From: Albidovulum sediminis
Lineage (GTDB): Bacteria; Pseudomonadota; Alphaproteobacteria; Rhodobacterales; Rhodobacteraceae
Assembly (NCBI RefSeq): GCF_025380365.1
Contig: NZ_JAOCQF010000001.1
Coordinates: 620,001 to 684,000, forward strand
Direction of reading: 5' to 3'
Length of the DNA: 64,000 bases
Part shown: one piece after another, positions 16,450 through 26,304 of the stretch
Position numbering within the stretch: the stretch's first letter is position 1
Layout: each line of letters starts with the position of its first letter
Notes under the pieces: model-generated
Told to the model about the DNA's origin: nothing
Seen by the model: only the letters and a program-made list of their open reading frames with translations
The model's database searches: none
Position numbers and translations under genes: made by a program

Positions 16450-17361
16450 CTACCGCCCCCGGATGCGCGGGTCGAGCGCGTCGCGCAAGCCGTCGCCGAT
16501 GTAGTTGACGCTGAGCACGGTGAGCGAGATGGCAAGGCCGGGGAAGATCACCCGTTCGGGGTAAAGCTGCATGTATTCCAGCCCCTCGTACAGCAGCCGT
16601 CCCCAGGTCGGGAAGTCGGGCGGGAAGCCGAGGCCGAGGAACGACAGCACGCTTTCGGTGATGATCGCTTCGGCCACGCCCAGCGTCGCCGCCACCATGA
16701 CGGGCGAGACGACGTTGGGCAGGATGTGGCGCAGGATCACGCGCCGCGGCGAGGCGCCGATCGCGCGCGAGGCCAGCACGTATTCGCGTTCCTTCAGCGC
16801 CAGCACCTCGCCCCGCACGATGCGCGCGGCATGCATCCAGCTGGTCACGCCGATGGCGAAGACGATCAGGATGAAGGCCCCCATCTCCGGCCCCAGCACG
16901 CGCGCGATCTTGTCGCGGAAGAGCATGACCATGACGAGCAGGAGCGGGATCAGCGGCAGCGCCAGGAACATGTCGGTCAGCCGCATCAGGATGCCGTCGA
17001 GCCGCTTGAAGTAGCCGGCCAGCACGCCGACGAAGGTGCCGAGGAAGATCGCGATCATCATCGCGATGAAGCCCACCGCAAGGCTGACCTTGCCCGCCGC
17101 CATCATCCGCGCCAGCTGGTCGCGGCCAAGCTGGTCGGTGCCCATCGGAAACCGCAGCGAGGGGCCGAGGTTCTTCGACTTCAGCGCCTCGGCCACCTTC
17201 AGCTTCTCGGGCTGCCAGACCAGCGGGCCGATCACCACGAAGACCACCAGCAGCGCCAACACGATCAGCCCGAACATCGCGCCCTTGTGCTTGCGGAACT
17301 GCGACCAGACCGCGGCGCGGAAGCTCTCCGGCGGGGCGATGCCGATGTTGGTATCAGTCAT
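16450..17361 (-). CDS. Peptide ABC transporter permease (DppC/OppC type)
   Basis: A 303-residue inner-membrane permease with about six helices. N-terminal FRKHKGAMFGLIVLALLVVFVVIGPLVW and FPMGTDQLGRDQLARMM are signatures of the DppC/OppC branch, and the EAA coupling loop is ASRAIGASPRRVILRHILPN. It is the last gene of the five-gene operon and its start overlaps the end of the DppB-type gene by 8 nt. With that permease it forms the translocation channel for peptide-like substrates. Substrate specificity cannot be read from the sequence. Confidence 0.93.
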   Translation of the reverse strand: MTDTNIGIAPPESFRAAVWSQFRKHKGAMFGLIVLALLVVFVVIGPLVWQPEKLKVAEALKSKNLGPSLRFPMGTDQLGRDQLARMMAAGKVSLAVGFIAMMIAIFLGTFVGVLAGYFKRLDGILMRLTDMFLALPLIPLLLVMVMLFRDKIARVLGPEMGAFILIVFAIGVTSWMHAARIVRGEVLALKEREYVLASRAIGASPRRVILRHILPNVVSPVMVAATLGVAEAIITESVLSFLGLGFPPDFPTWGRLLYEGLEYMQLYPERVIFPGLAISLTVLSVNYIGDGLRDALDPRIRGR

Positions 17362-18361
17362 AGCGGATCCTCGGGTCGAGCATGCCGTAGATGAGGTCGG
17401 CGATCAGGTTGAAGGTCACGATCAGGATCGCGAAGATGAAGGCCAGCGTCTGCACCATCGGCAGGTCGTTGCCGCGGATAGCCTGGATCAGGGCCGAGCC
17501 GATGCCGTTCACGCCGAAGAGGTTCTCGGTGATGATGGCGCCGCCGAAGATCGAGGGGATGCCGAGCGCGATCACGGTCACCACCGGGATCAGCGAATTG
17601 CGCAGGACGTGCTTGAGGACCACGGTCCGTTCGCTCATCCCCTTGGCGCGGGCGGTGCGGACATAGTCCTGGCCCATGTTCTCCAGCATGGAGGAGCGCA
17701 TGTAGCGGCTGATCGCGGCGGCGTTGGCCAGCCCCAGCACCATCACCGGCATCGCCATCTGCCGCACCTGTTTCCACAGGCTGTCCCAGTCCGTCACCGA
17801 CAGCGTGGTATCGTACTTGGTCGGGAACCAGCCCAGCCAGACCGCGAAGATGATGATGAAAAGCGTGCCGGTGAAGAAGGTCGGCACCGAGAAGCCGATC
17901 ATCGCGAACATGGTGCCGAACTGGTCGAAGACCGAATACTGGCGGTAGGCGGAATAGATCCCGATCGGCAGCGCGATCAGCACGCCGACGACATAGGCGG
18001 TGCCGATCACGATCAGCGTCTGCGGGATGCGGTCGGCGATGATCGAGAAGACCGGAGAGCGGCTCTGATAGCTGATGATGCGCTGCATGCCCTCGGCAAA
18101 GGAGGTGCCGAACATCGCGTCGACGCCGTTCAGCGGCTCCACCCAGAAGAACTGCTTCAGCCACAGCAGGTAGCGCACATGGATGGGCTCGTTCACGCCA
18201 AGCGCCTCGAGGATCTTCATGCGCACCTCCGGCGGCACCGTCAGCGGGATTTCCGATGCGGGGCTGCCGGGGGCAAGATCGACGAGGAAGAAGATGACCA
18301 GACTGATCAGCAGAAGCGTCGGGATGGCCAGGAGAAGCCGTCTCAGCGTGTAGTTGAGCAT
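17354..18361 (-). CDS. Peptide ABC transporter permease (DppB/OppB type)
   Basis: A 335-residue permease with six hydrophobic helices: MLNYTLRRLLLAIPTLLLISLVIFFLVDLAPGSP is the typical DppB start, TARAKGMSERTVVLKHVLRNSLIPVV the EAA loop, and ENLFGVNGIGSALIQAI-RGNDLPMVQ the conserved C-terminal region. It follows the substrate-binding protein gene after 98 nt containing a stable hairpin (18400-18421), which may reduce read-through so that binding protein exceeds permease. It overlaps the next permease gene by 8 nt. Confidence 0.94.
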   Translation of the reverse strand: MLNYTLRRLLLAIPTLLLISLVIFFLVDLAPGSPASEIPLTVPPEVRMKILEALGVNEPIHVRYLLWLKQFFWVEPLNGVDAMFGTSFAEGMQRIISYQSRSPVFSIIADRIPQTLIVIGTAYVVGVLIALPIGIYSAYRQYSVFDQFGTMFAMIGFSVPTFFTGTLFIIIFAVWLGWFPTKYDTTLSVTDWDSLWKQVRQMAMPVMVLGLANAAAISRYMRSSMLENMGQDYVRTARAKGMSERTVVLKHVLRNSLIPVVTVIALGIPSIFGGAIITENLFGVNGIGSALIQAIRGNDLPMVQTLAFIFAILIVTFNLIADLIYGMLDPRIRYD

Positions 18362-18399
18362 GGGCGGACGCCTTTGGTCAGCAGTCTGTTGCGGAAAGT

Positions 18400-18421
18400 G
18401 CGGGGGCCTTTCGGCCCCCGC
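18400..18421 (-). terminator. Intra-operon hairpin after the binding-protein gene
   Basis: On the transcribed (minus) strand GCGGGGGCC-GAAA-GGCCCCCGC is a perfect 9-bp stem capped by a GNRA-type GAAA tetraloop, without a following T run. This is typical of an RNA-stabilising or partial attenuating structure behind an abundant ABC binding protein, separating it from the permease genes. Confidence 0.55.
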
Positions 18422-18459
18422 TGTCGGGACGGATCAACGGGTCCGCCCTTGATGACGGA

Positions 18460-20163
18460 TCACTTCACGCGGAACCAGTCCTGGGCGTTCCAGAGTTCGG
18501 TGTCCCAGGTGTTCAGCACCACGCCGCCGAGCGTGTTCGAGGCTGCCGAAAGACGGCCGCGATCCACCAGCGCCACAACCGTGTAGCTGTCCTTGGTCAG
18601 CATGTCGTTCAGCTTTTTCGCGATCTCGCCGCGCTTGGCCATGTCGGCGGTCTTCGACAGTTCGTCCACCAGCGCGTCATAGGCGGGGTCGCAGAAGCGG
18701 TTGATGTTCTCGCCCTGCCACTGGTTCTCAGGCCCCGGGATCTTGTCGCACTTGTACTGCGCCAGATAGGGTTCCGGGTCGGTGCCGTCGAAGTTGTTGG
18801 CGTACATTTCCACGTCCGCATAGAACTTCTGGAACGTGTCGGGCGAGCCTGCGTCGCCGCCGAAGAAGACCGAGGCGTCGATGTTCTTCAGTTCGACCTC
18901 CACGCCCAGTTCCGTCCACCAGTCCTTGATCACGGCCTGGAAGTCCTGGCGAACCGGGTTGGTCGAGGTCTGGTAGACCACGCGCAGCTTGGCGCCGTCC
19001 TTGTCGCGGACGCCGTCGCCGTCGCTGTCGGTCCAGCCCGCTTCCTCGAGCAGCGCCTTGGCGCCTTCCATGTCCTGGGCCAGGCAATCGGTGTTGTCGG
19101 AGGCGAACATCTCCGGCGCGGGCACCAGGTTGCAGGTCGGCCGGCCGGCCGAGCCGTAGCCGATGTCGACCAGGATCTGCCGGTCGATCGCCATCGACAG
19201 CGCCTTGCGCACGCGCAGGTCGGACAGGAACGGATGCGGATGCTTGGTGGTCGAACGCTCACCCTCGGCCAGGTCGGGCGAGGGGTCGGTCATGTTCATC
19301 TCGATCCGCTCGACCAGCGTGCCGAAGCCATTGAGAAGCACGCCCTTGCCGGCCGCCGACATCTGCGCCTGCTGCTCCGGGTTGATCTGGGTGTTCCAGG
19401 CATAGTCAAACTCGCCCGTTTCCAGCACCGCGCGCGCCGCCGCACCCGCGTCGCCGCCGCCCTTGACCGTCATCGTCGCGAAGGCGGGCTTGGCCGCGTC
19501 GCGGTAGTTGGGGTTGGCGGCCAGTTCCACCACGTCGTTCACCTTGAAGTCGGTGACCATGAAGGGGCCGGTGCCGATCGGCTTGAAGTTCTGGTCGGTG
19601 CAGGTCGAGGCCGCGGCACCGAGGCAGTTGGCGAACTGCGCCGCCTGCAGGATGGGCGAGGTGCCGCCGACGAAGGCGGTGTATGGGTTGGGCTTGGGCG
19701 CCGCGAAGGTGATGACGACGGTCAGGTCGTCCGGCGTCTCGATCGAGGAAATGCCTTCATAGCGCGCGGCCTGCGCGCAGCCGCCTTCGGGATGGGTGCA
19801 GTATTCGTAGGTGAACTTGGCGTCGGCCGAGGTGACGGGCGTGCCGTCCGACCAGAGAAGGCCCGGCTTCAGCTTCCAGGTGATCTGGGTCAGGTCGGCG
19901 GTGATGCCGCCGTTCTCCACCGTCGGGATGGATTCGGCCAGGCGCGCGATGACCTCGCCCTTTTCGTTGAAGCCGGCCATGCCCTCGAGCACGAGCGAGG
20001 CGGTCTCCACGTCCTTGGTGCCGGAGGAGAGGTAGGGGTTCAGGATCGACGGCGCCTGCCAGTACAGGACGTTGACATGCCCGTCGGCCCCGCGTTCGGC
20101 GAAGGCCGCGGGGGCGAAGGCCAGGACGGCCGCCGCGCCCATGAGGGCGGTTCTCAGTTTCAT
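18460..20163 (-). CDS. Periplasmic peptide-binding protein of the ABC transporter (family 5)
   Basis: A 567-residue solute-binding protein of the DppA/OppA family. Signal peptide [20 protein letters not shown], cleaved after AFA (about residue 22). Family features: [46 protein letters not shown], the repeated lobe-2 region beginning [28 protein letters not shown], and [25 protein letters not shown]. It captures the ligand and delivers it to the permease pair. The start overlaps the stop of the upstream ATPase by ATGA. Placing the binding protein third, behind both ATPases, is unusual; dpp/opp operons normally start with it. Confidence 0.93.
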   Translation of the reverse strand: MKLRTALMGAAAVLAFAPAAFAERGADGHVNVLYWQAPSILNPYLSSGTKDVETASLVLEGMAGFNEKGEVIARLAESIPTVENGGITADLTQITWKLKPGLLWSDGTPVTSADAKFTYEYCTHPEGGCAQAARYEGISSIETPDDLTVVITFAAPKPNPYTAFVGGTSPILQAAQFANCLGAAASTCTDQNFKPIGTGPFMVTDFKVNDVVELAANPNYRDAAKPAFATMTVKGGGDAGAAARAVLETGEFDYAWNTQINPEQQAQMSAAGKGVLLNGFGTLVERIEMNMTDPSPDLAEGERSTTKHPHPFLSDLRVRKALSMAIDRQILVDIGYGSAGRPTCNLVPAPEMFASDNTDCLAQDMEGAKALLEEAGWTDSDGDGVRDKDGAKLRVVYQTSTNPVRQDFQAVIKDWWTELGVEVELKNIDASVFFGGDAGSPDTFQKFYADVEMYANNFDGTDPEPYLAQYKCDKIPGPENQWQGENINRFCDPAYDALVDELSKTADMAKRGEIAKKLNDMLTKDSYTVVALVDRGRLSAASNTLGGVVLNTWDTELWNAQDWFRVK

Positions 20164-21224
20164 TGTGTTGCTCCTTGTTGGTTGCGCTCGTGATCCTCGG
20201 GCGCGCCGGTTGATCCGGCGGCGGCTGTTGTCTCGTAAAGGTGGCAGGCGACGAAGCGGCCCGGCTCGATCTCGCGCAGGGCGGGCTTGACGGACTGGCA
20301 GATGTCCATGACGCGCGGGCAGCGGGTGCAGAAGTTGCAGCCCTTCGGCGGATTGGCGGGCGAGGGGACGTCGCCGGTCAGGATGATGCGCTTGCGCGCC
20401 GTCTCGATCTCGGGGTCCGGCTCTGGCACCGCCGACAGAAGCGCCTGCGTATAGGGATGCATGGGGCGGTCGTAGAGCGCGTCGCGCGGCGCCAGTTCCG
20501 CGATCCGGCCCAGATACATCACCGCGACCCGGTCGGCGATGTGGCGCACCATCGACAGGTCGTGGCTGATGAACAGGTAGGTGAGCCCAAGCCGGTCCTG
20601 CAGATCTTCAAGCAGGTTGACCACCTGCGCCTGGATCGACACGTCGAGCGCCGCGATCGGTTCGTCGCAGACGATGAACTTGGGGTTGAGCGCCAGCGCG
20701 CGGGCGATGCCGATCCGCTGGCGCTGGCCGCCGGAAAACTCGTGCGGGTAGCGGTTGGCGAAGTTGCGGTTCAGCCCCACGGCATCCATCAACTCGTAGA
20801 TGCGGTCCAGCTTCTCGGCCTTCGACATCTGCGTGTGTTCGTCCAGCGGCTCTCCGATGATGCCGGCGACCGTCATCCGCGGATTGAGGCTGGCCTGCGG
20901 ATCCTGGAAGACCATCTGCATCGCTGGGCGGAGCGGGCGCAGCGTCTGAGCGTCGGCTGCACCGATATCGACGCCGTCGATGCGGATCGACCCCGCGGTG
21001 GGGTCGTAAAGGCGCAGGATGACGCGGCCGCAGGTCGACTTGCCGCAGCCCGATTCCCCCACAAGCCCCAGCGTCTCGCCCTCGTAGATGTCGAAGCTGA
21101 TGTCGTCGAGCGCCTTCACATCGCCGACCTTGCGACGCAGGACGCCCGCGGTGACCGGGAAATACATCTTCAGCCCGCGAACCTCGACCAGCTTGCGCCG
21201 GGGGGTGTCGGCACGATCAAGCAT
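20160..21224 (-). CDS. Peptide ABC transporter ATP-binding protein (DppF/OppF type)
   Basis: A 354-residue ATPase. Walker A is [12 protein letters not shown], the Q-loop [16 protein letters not shown], the signature [15 protein letters not shown] and Walker [13 protein letters not shown]. The C-terminal tail has the Cys cluster [13 protein letters not shown] followed by the [17 protein letters not shown] region of the oligopeptide-transporter C-terminal domain, which in this family can bind a 4Fe-4S cluster. Works with the DppD-type ATPase as a heterodimer driving import. A 35-nt gap separates it from that gene. Confidence 0.94.
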   Translation of the reverse strand: MLDRADTPRRKLVEVRGLKMYFPVTAGVLRRKVGDVKALDDISFDIYEGETLGLVGESGCGKSTCGRVILRLYDPTAGSIRIDGVDIGAADAQTLRPLRPAMQMVFQDPQASLNPRMTVAGIIGEPLDEHTQMSKAEKLDRIYELMDAVGLNRNFANRYPHEFSGGQRQRIGIARALALNPKFIVCDEPIAALDVSIQAQVVNLLEDLQDRLGLTYLFISHDLSMVRHIADRVAVMYLGRIAELAPRDALYDRPMHPYTQALLSAVPEPDPEIETARKRIILTGDVPSPANPPKGCNFCTRCPRVMDICQSVKPALREIEPGRFVACHLYETTAAAGSTGAPEDHERNQQGATQ

Positions 21225-21259
21225 GGCGTTCCCCCTGCCGGGCGCGCGGGGCGGTGCGG

Positions 21260-22264
21260 TCAGCCATCCTGCCAGTCCTCCGTGCCAGGATCCCAGAAGC
21301 AGGCGACGTCATGGCCCGGCCCAACCGGCCGCCGGGCGGGGTTCTCGCGCTCGCAGCGGGGCATCGCGTGCCCGCAGCGGCCGCGGAAGGCGCAGGCCGC
21401 GGGTTCCGCCTTGAGGATCGGCGGTTGCCCCTCGATCACGTTCAACTTGGCGGCGCGTTCCCCCCGGACCGTGGGCACTGTCTTGAGCAGTGCGCGGGTG
21501 TAGGGGTGGCGGGGGTTCGCGAACAGTTCCTTCACCGGCGCCTGTTCGACGACCTGGCCGCCGTACATCACCATCACCCGGTCGGCGATGCCGGCGATGA
21601 CACCCAGGTCGTGCGTGATCCAGACGATGGCCATACCCAGCTTCTGGCGCAGTTCCCGCACCAGTTCGAGGATCTGCGCCTGGATCGTCACGTCGAGCGC
21701 CGTCGTCGGTTCGTCCGCGATCAGCACCTTGGGGTCGCAGGCCAGCGCGATGGCGATCATCACCCGCTGCCGCATCCCGCCCGAGAACTGGTGCGGATAG
21801 TCGTCAAGCCGCCGGCCTGCGTCCGGGATCCCCACCAGATCAAGGAGTTCCCGCGCCCTGACCCGCGCCGCCCGCTTGTCGAGGCCCATGTGCTTGCGCA
21901 GCGGCTCCATGATCTGAAAGCCCACCGTGAAGACCGGGTTGAGCGAGGTCATCGGGTCCTGGAAGATGAAGCCGATGCGCGCGCCGCGCACCGAGCGCAG
22001 GTGATCCTCGGAGCATTTCAGCAGATCGGTGCCGTCGAACATGACCGACCCGCCCCGCACATCCGCGGGCGGTGAGGGCAAAAGCCCGATCAGCGACATC
22101 ATCGTCACCGACTTTCCCGAACCGCTTTCGCCCACCACGCCCAGAAGTTCCCCCGGGCGCAGGTCGAAACTGACGGAGTTGACGGCGTGAACCTCGCCCC
22201 CCCGCGTCCTGAAAACGGTCTTCAGGCCCCTGACATCAAGGACGGGCTCGGCCCCATCGGGCAT
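21260..22264 (-). CDS. Peptide ABC transporter ATP-binding protein (DppD/OppD type)
   Basis: A 334-residue ATPase, first gene of the operon. Walker [15 protein letters not shown]-loop [16 protein letters not shown], signature [15 protein letters not shown], Walker [12 protein letters not shown] and the H-loop in [16 protein letters not shown]. The C-terminal [15 protein letters not shown] supplies cysteines of the oligopeptide-transporter tail. Its upstream gap (22265-22497) carries a promoter with an inverted repeat in the spacer and is shared with the divergent deacetylase gene. Confidence 0.94.
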   Translation of the reverse strand: MPDGAEPVLDVRGLKTVFRTRGGEVHAVNSVSFDLRPGELLGVVGESGSGKSVTMMSLIGLLPSPPADVRGGSVMFDGTDLLKCSEDHLRSVRGARIGFIFQDPMTSLNPVFTVGFQIMEPLRKHMGLDKRAARVRARELLDLVGIPDAGRRLDDYPHQFSGGMRQRVMIAIALACDPKVLIADEPTTALDVTIQAQILELVRELRQKLGMAIVWITHDLGVIAGIADRVMVMYGGQVVEQAPVKELFANPRHPYTRALLKTVPTVRGERAAKLNVIEGQPPILKAEPAACAFRGRCGHAMPRCERENPARRPVGPGHDVACFWDPGTEDWQDG

Positions 22265-22330
22265 GGAAACTCCCCAGTCGATCTCGTTCTTCGTTTTTTC
22301 CCGGTCGGATGCCGGGTTTGTGATGGCTGA

Positions 22331-22358
22331 GTGTTAGCGATTTTCAATCGCCCGGCAA
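22331..22358 (-). promoter_or_regulatory. Promoter with spacer operator for the peptide transporter operon
   Basis: On the minus strand TTGCCG (22358-22353) and TAACAC (22336-22331) are 16 nt apart, and the spacer holds GCGATT-GAA-AATCGC, a perfect 6-bp inverted repeat at 22337-22351. A repressor bound there would cover both promoter elements. The rest of the 233-nt divergent gap shows no other clear element apart from a TACACT -10-like hexamer at 22395-22400 for the deacetylase side. Confidence 0.45.
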
Positions 22359-22497
22359 CTCTCAAAGTGGACTCCATTCCGTCAGGTCAGGCGCTACACT
22401 CTGTCGTGCCGCACCGGCAGCTTGACCATGGCCGGCGCGCGCGCCAGTGTGGCGCCGAAATGGCACCGGGGACACCGGCGCACGGAAGGGGCAGGAC

Positions 22498-23667
22498 ATG
22501 GCCACGGAACTCGCACGGGCGGCGCGCCCGATCCTCGACCGGCTGGTGGCGTTCCCGACCGTCAGCCGCGACAGCAACCTGGCGCTGATCGACTGGGTCG
22601 AGGGCTATCTTGCCGGGTTCGGTGTGACTTCGCATCGCGTCCCCAACGCGGACGGCACGAAGGCGAGCCTTTATGCCTCGGTCGGGCCGGAGGTGGCGGG
22701 GGGGATCGTCCTTTCGGGGCATACAGATGTCGTGCCGGTCGACGGCCAGGCCTGGACCTCCGACCCCTGGACGGTGACCGAGCGGAACGGCCGCCTTTAC
22801 GGCCGCGGCACCTGCGACATGAAGGGATTCGACGCGCTGGCGCTGGCCGCGGTGCCGCTGGCGCTGCGCTCTGGGCTGAAGCGGCCGTTGCAGATCGCGC
22901 TGTCCTATGACGAGGAGGTGGGCTGCGAGGGCTGCGTCGGCATGGTCGTGGAGATGGCTGCGCACCTGCCGCGCGCCGCGGCCGTCATCGTCGGTGAACC
23001 CTCGCGGATGAAGGTGGTGACCGGGCACAAGGGCGGCGCGGGCTATCATGTGCATGTGAAGGGGTTCGAGGTCCATTCCTCGCTCATGCATCGCGGTGTC
23101 AGCGCGATCATGGAGGCTGCGCGCCTGATCGGCTGGGCCAACGACCGCAACGCCGAGAACGCGGCCCGGGCGCCGGGGCCGCTGGCGCAGGCGTTCGATC
23201 CGCCCTGGACCACGGTGCATGTGGGCCAGATCGCGGGCGGCACCGCGCACAACATCACCGCCGCCGACTGCCGGCTGGGCCTCGACTTCCGCGTCGTGCC
23301 GGGCGAGTCGGTGGCGGACTGGCTGGCCGCGTTCGAGGCCGAGGCGGCGCGCCTTCAGGCGGCGATGCAGGCGGTCCGGCCCGAGGCCGGGATCACGCTG
23401 CGCCGCTTCTTCACCGTGCCGCCGCTGGTCCCCGAGGCCGAGGGCGCGGCCGAGGCGCTGGCGCGGCGGCTGACCGGCGACAACGCGCCCCATGTCGTCA
23501 GCTACGGGACCGAGGCCGGGCATTTCCAGAAGAACGGTTATTCCTGCGTCGTCTGCGGGCCGGGCGACATCGCCCAGGCGCACCAGCCCGACGAATACAT
23601 CGATGTGTCGGAATTCGAGGCGGGTGCGGCCTTCCTGGAAAACCTCGTCGCGGAGCTTTGCCGGTGA
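22498..23667 (+). CDS. argE: Acetylornithine deacetylase (ArgE-type, family M20)
   Basis: A 389-residue di-zinc deacylase, probably cytosolic. Zinc and catalytic motifs: GHTDVVPVDGQAWTSDPW, GRGTCDMKGFDAL, the general-base region DEEVGCEG, GEPSRMKVV, and the late His in EAGHFQKNG. The annotation argE follows overall similarity to acetylornithine deacetylases that work in arginine synthesis, but the context (divergent from a peptide importer, coupled to a DAO-type oxidase) suggests a catabolic N-acyl amino acid deacylase is equally plausible. ATG 22498 follows GGAAGGGGCAGG. Its stop overlaps the next start as GTGA. Confidence 0.8.
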   Translation: MATELARAARPILDRLVAFPTVSRDSNLALIDWVEGYLAGFGVTSHRVPNADGTKASLYASVGPEVAGGIVLSGHTDVVPVDGQAWTSDPWTVTERNGRLYGRGTCDMKGFDALALAAVPLALRSGLKRPLQIALSYDEEVGCEGCVGMVVEMAAHLPRAAAVIVGEPSRMKVVTGHKGGAGYHVHVKGFEVHSSLMHRGVSAIMEAARLIGWANDRNAENAARAPGPLAQAFDPPWTTVHVGQIAGGTAHNITAADCRLGLDFRVVPGESVADWLAAFEAEAARLQAAMQAVRPEAGITLRRFFTVPPLVPEAEGAAEALARRLTGDNAPHVVSYGTEAGHFQKNGYSCVVCGPGDIAQAHQPDEYIDVSEFEAGAAFLENLVAELCR

Positions 23668-25007
23668 CACCCTTCCCGATCGGACTTCACACCCCCGCCC
23701 GCTTCACCCCGCCTCTGCCCGACCGGGCCGATGTGGTCGTCATCGGCGGCGGCATCGCCGGGGTCATGACCGCCTGGTTCCTCGTCAGCGCCGGGCAACG
23801 GGTGGTCCTGTGCGAGAAGGGGCGGATCGCGGGCGAACAGTCGTCGCGCAACTGGGGCTGGGTTCGGAAGCAGGGCAGGGATCCCGCCGAGATTCCGCTG
23901 GTGGCCGAGGCGCAGCAGATCTGGGCGGGCCTGGCCGAGCAGGTCGGGCAGGACCTGGGCTACCGGCAGACCGGCGTCCTCTACATAGCCAACACGGTAA
24001 AGGACATCGCCCCGCACGAAGCCTGGATGGTCCATGCCCGCGCCCACGGCCTCGACACCCGGTTGCTGAGCAAATCCGAACTGGACGCGATGGTGCCGAG
24101 CGCCGCCAACTGGGCCGGCGGGCTCTGGACCGCGTCGGACGGGCGGGCGGAGCCCTGGGTGGCGGTGCCCGCCATCGCGGCGGCGCTGGCCGCGCGCGGC
24201 GCGGTGATCGCCGAGGATTGCGCGGTGCGCGCGCTTGACCGCAAGGCGGGCCGCGTGGCGGGCGTCGTCACCGAACGGGGCCGGATCGCGGCCGATCACG
24301 TCGTGCTGGCGGGTGGGGCGTGGTCGGGGCTTTTCGCCCGGGCCGAAGGCGTCCATCTGCCGCAACTCATGGTTCGCGCCAGCGTCTGCGCGACCGAACC
24401 TTTGCCCGAGGTCTTCGCGGGCGCGGCGGCCGACGGCACCTTCGCCTTCCGCCGCCGGCAGGACGGGGGCTATACGCTCGCCCCCGCCGATTTCCACGAA
24501 TTCCTGATCGGCCCGGACGCCTTCCGCCACCTCGCCGTGTACCGCCCCGGCCTGCGCACGCCCGTCCGCGGCACGCGCTTCCTGCCCGCCGCGCCGAAGG
24601 GTTTCCCCGATGCCTGGTCAACCCCGCGCCGCTGGTCCGCCGACGCGGTCAGCCCGTTCGAGCGGATGCGGGTCCTGGACCCCGCGCCCTACGCCCCCCG
24701 CGTCGAGCGCCTGCGCGCGGACTTCGCGCGCACCTTCCCCGCGCTCGGCCTGCCGAGGCTCCGCACCGCCTGGGCCGGCATGATCGACACCATGCCCGAC
24801 GTGGTGCCGGTGATCGACCACGCCGCGGGCACACCGGGCCTGACCATCGTCACCGGCCTGTCCGGCCACGGCTTCGGCATCGGCCCGGCGGTGGGGCGCA
24901 TCGCCGCCGACCTTGTCCTCGGCCGCGCGCCGGGGCACGACCTGAGCCGGTTCCGGCATTCCCGATTTACCGACGGGTCAAGAATTACCCCCGGCCCGTC
25001 ACTCTGA
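23664..25007 (+). CDS. DAO-family FAD-dependent oxidoreductase
   Basis: A 447-residue flavoenzyme. The dinucleotide-binding motif VVVIGGGIAGVMTAWFLVSAGQ is at about 23-45, followed by EKGRIAGEQSSRNWGWVRKQGRD, a motif of a DadA/glycine-oxidase-like subgroup. The C-terminal GLSGHGFGIGPAVGRIAADLVLG is the second FAD contact. Such enzymes oxidise amines or D-amino acids to imino products. The start is assigned to GTG 23664, overlapping the argE stop as GTGA; a TTG at 23658 is an alternative. Coupling to the deacylase suggests one supplies the free amino acid and the other oxidises it. Confidence 0.85.
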   Translation: MTPFPIGLHTPARFTPPLPDRADVVVIGGGIAGVMTAWFLVSAGQRVVLCEKGRIAGEQSSRNWGWVRKQGRDPAEIPLVAEAQQIWAGLAEQVGQDLGYRQTGVLYIANTVKDIAPHEAWMVHARAHGLDTRLLSKSELDAMVPSAANWAGGLWTASDGRAEPWVAVPAIAAALAARGAVIAEDCAVRALDRKAGRVAGVVTERGRIAADHVVLAGGAWSGLFARAEGVHLPQLMVRASVCATEPLPEVFAGAAADGTFAFRRRQDGGYTLAPADFHEFLIGPDAFRHLAVYRPGLRTPVRGTRFLPAAPKGFPDAWSTPRRWSADAVSPFERMRVLDPAPYAPRVERLRADFARTFPALGLPRLRTAWAGMIDTMPDVVPVIDHAAGTPGLTIVTGLSGHGFGIGPAVGRIAADLVLGRAPGHDLSRFRHSRFTDGSRITPGPSL

Positions 25008-25067
25008 GCCTTGCGGGCGGGCGGCAAAGGCGCCACCTTCCGGTCAACCCCGCGAAAGGAGCACGCC

Positions 25068-26234
25068 ATGCCCGTCAAGAACCGCTTCGCCGAGCTTCTG
25101 CCCGAGATCACCGCCTGGCGGCGTGACTTCCACGAACACCCCGAGCTTCTCTTCGACGTGCACCGCACCGCCGGCAAGGTCGCCGCGCTCCTGCGCGACT
25201 TCGGCTGCGACGAGGTGGTGGAGGGCATCGGCCGGACCGGCGTCGTCGGCGTGATCCGGGGCAAGACCGACAGCCGCGGCCGGGTGATCGGCCTCAGGGC
25301 CGACATGGACGCGCTGCCGATCCGCGAGGCGACCGGGGTGCCCTACGCCTCGAAGACGCCGGGCAAGATGCATGCTTGCGGCCACGACGGGCACACCGCG
25401 ATGCTGCTCGGTGCCGCGAAATACCTGGCCGAGACGCGCAATTTTGACGGCACCGCGGTGGTCATCTTCCAGCCCGCGGAAGAGGGCGGCGGCGGCGGGC
25501 GCGAGATGGTGAGGGACGGCATGTTGGAACGATTCGGCGTGCAGGAGGTCTACGGCATGCACAACATGCCCGGCATCCCGGTGGGCGAGTTCGCGATCCG
25601 CCCCGGCGCGATGATGGCAGCGGCCGACCAGTTCGACATCCTGGTGACCGGCAAGGGCGGGCACGCGGCCAAGCCGCACGACTGCATCGACACCACCGTG
25701 GTGTCCGCCCATATCATCCTGGCGCTGCAGACGATCGCCTCGCGCGTGGTCGATCCGCTGAAGCAGGTCGTCGTCTCGGTCTGCACGGTCAGGACCGAAA
25801 GCGAGGCGCACAACGTCATTTCCCAAACCGTCCTGATGCGCGGCACCGTCCGCACCATGGACCCCAAGGTGCAGGACCTGGTCGAGGCGCGCGTCAAGGC
25901 GATTGCCGAGGGCACCGCGCTGGCCCATGGCGCCACTGCCGAGGTGAACTACATGCGCGGCTATCCGGTGACGATGAACACGCCCGAGAACACCGATTAC
26001 GCGGCCGAAGTCGCGCGCGCGGTGTCGGGCAGGGTCGATACCGATACCGCGCCGCTGATGGGGGCGGAGGATTTCAGCTACATGCTGAACGAACGCCCCG
26101 GCGCCTACATCTTCCTTGGCAACGGCGACACCGCGATGGTCCATCACCCGGCCTACAATTTCGACGACAACGCCATCCCCTTCGGATCCAGCTGGTATGC
26201 CGGGATGGTGGAAACCCGGATGCCCGCCGCCTGA
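25068..26234 (+). CDS. M20 amidohydrolase (hippurate hydrolase/IAA-amino acid hydrolase type)
   Basis: A 388-residue metallo-amidohydrolase. Key blocks: WRRDFHEHPELLFDVHRTAGKVA, LRADMDALPIREATGVPYAS, the metal ligands in MHACGHDGHTAMLLGAA, QPAEEGGGGGREMV with the catalytic Glu pair, YGMHNMPGIPVG, and MGAEDFSYM near the C-terminus. The family removes N-acyl or aromatic acyl groups from amino acids. No signal peptide. ATG 25068 has GAAAGGA in front. Together with the deacylase, oxidase and peptide importer it completes a likely amide-degrading module. Confidence 0.88.
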   Translation: MPVKNRFAELLPEITAWRRDFHEHPELLFDVHRTAGKVAALLRDFGCDEVVEGIGRTGVVGVIRGKTDSRGRVIGLRADMDALPIREATGVPYASKTPGKMHACGHDGHTAMLLGAAKYLAETRNFDGTAVVIFQPAEEGGGGGREMVRDGMLERFGVQEVYGMHNMPGIPVGEFAIRPGAMMAAADQFDILVTGKGGHAAKPHDCIDTTVVSAHIILALQTIASRVVDPLKQVVVSVCTVRTESEAHNVISQTVLMRGTVRTMDPKVQDLVEARVKAIAEGTALAHGATAEVNYMRGYPVTMNTPENTDYAAEVARAVSGRVDTDTAPLMGAEDFSYMLNERPGAYIFLGNGDTAMVHHPAYNFDDNAIPFGSSWYAGMVETRMPAA

Positions 26235-26304
26235 CCTGAAATTGCCGCATTGCCGTGCAGGATGGGGATCAGCCGTCCGGGCCATCCTGCCTGCGGGAGT
26301 TGAC

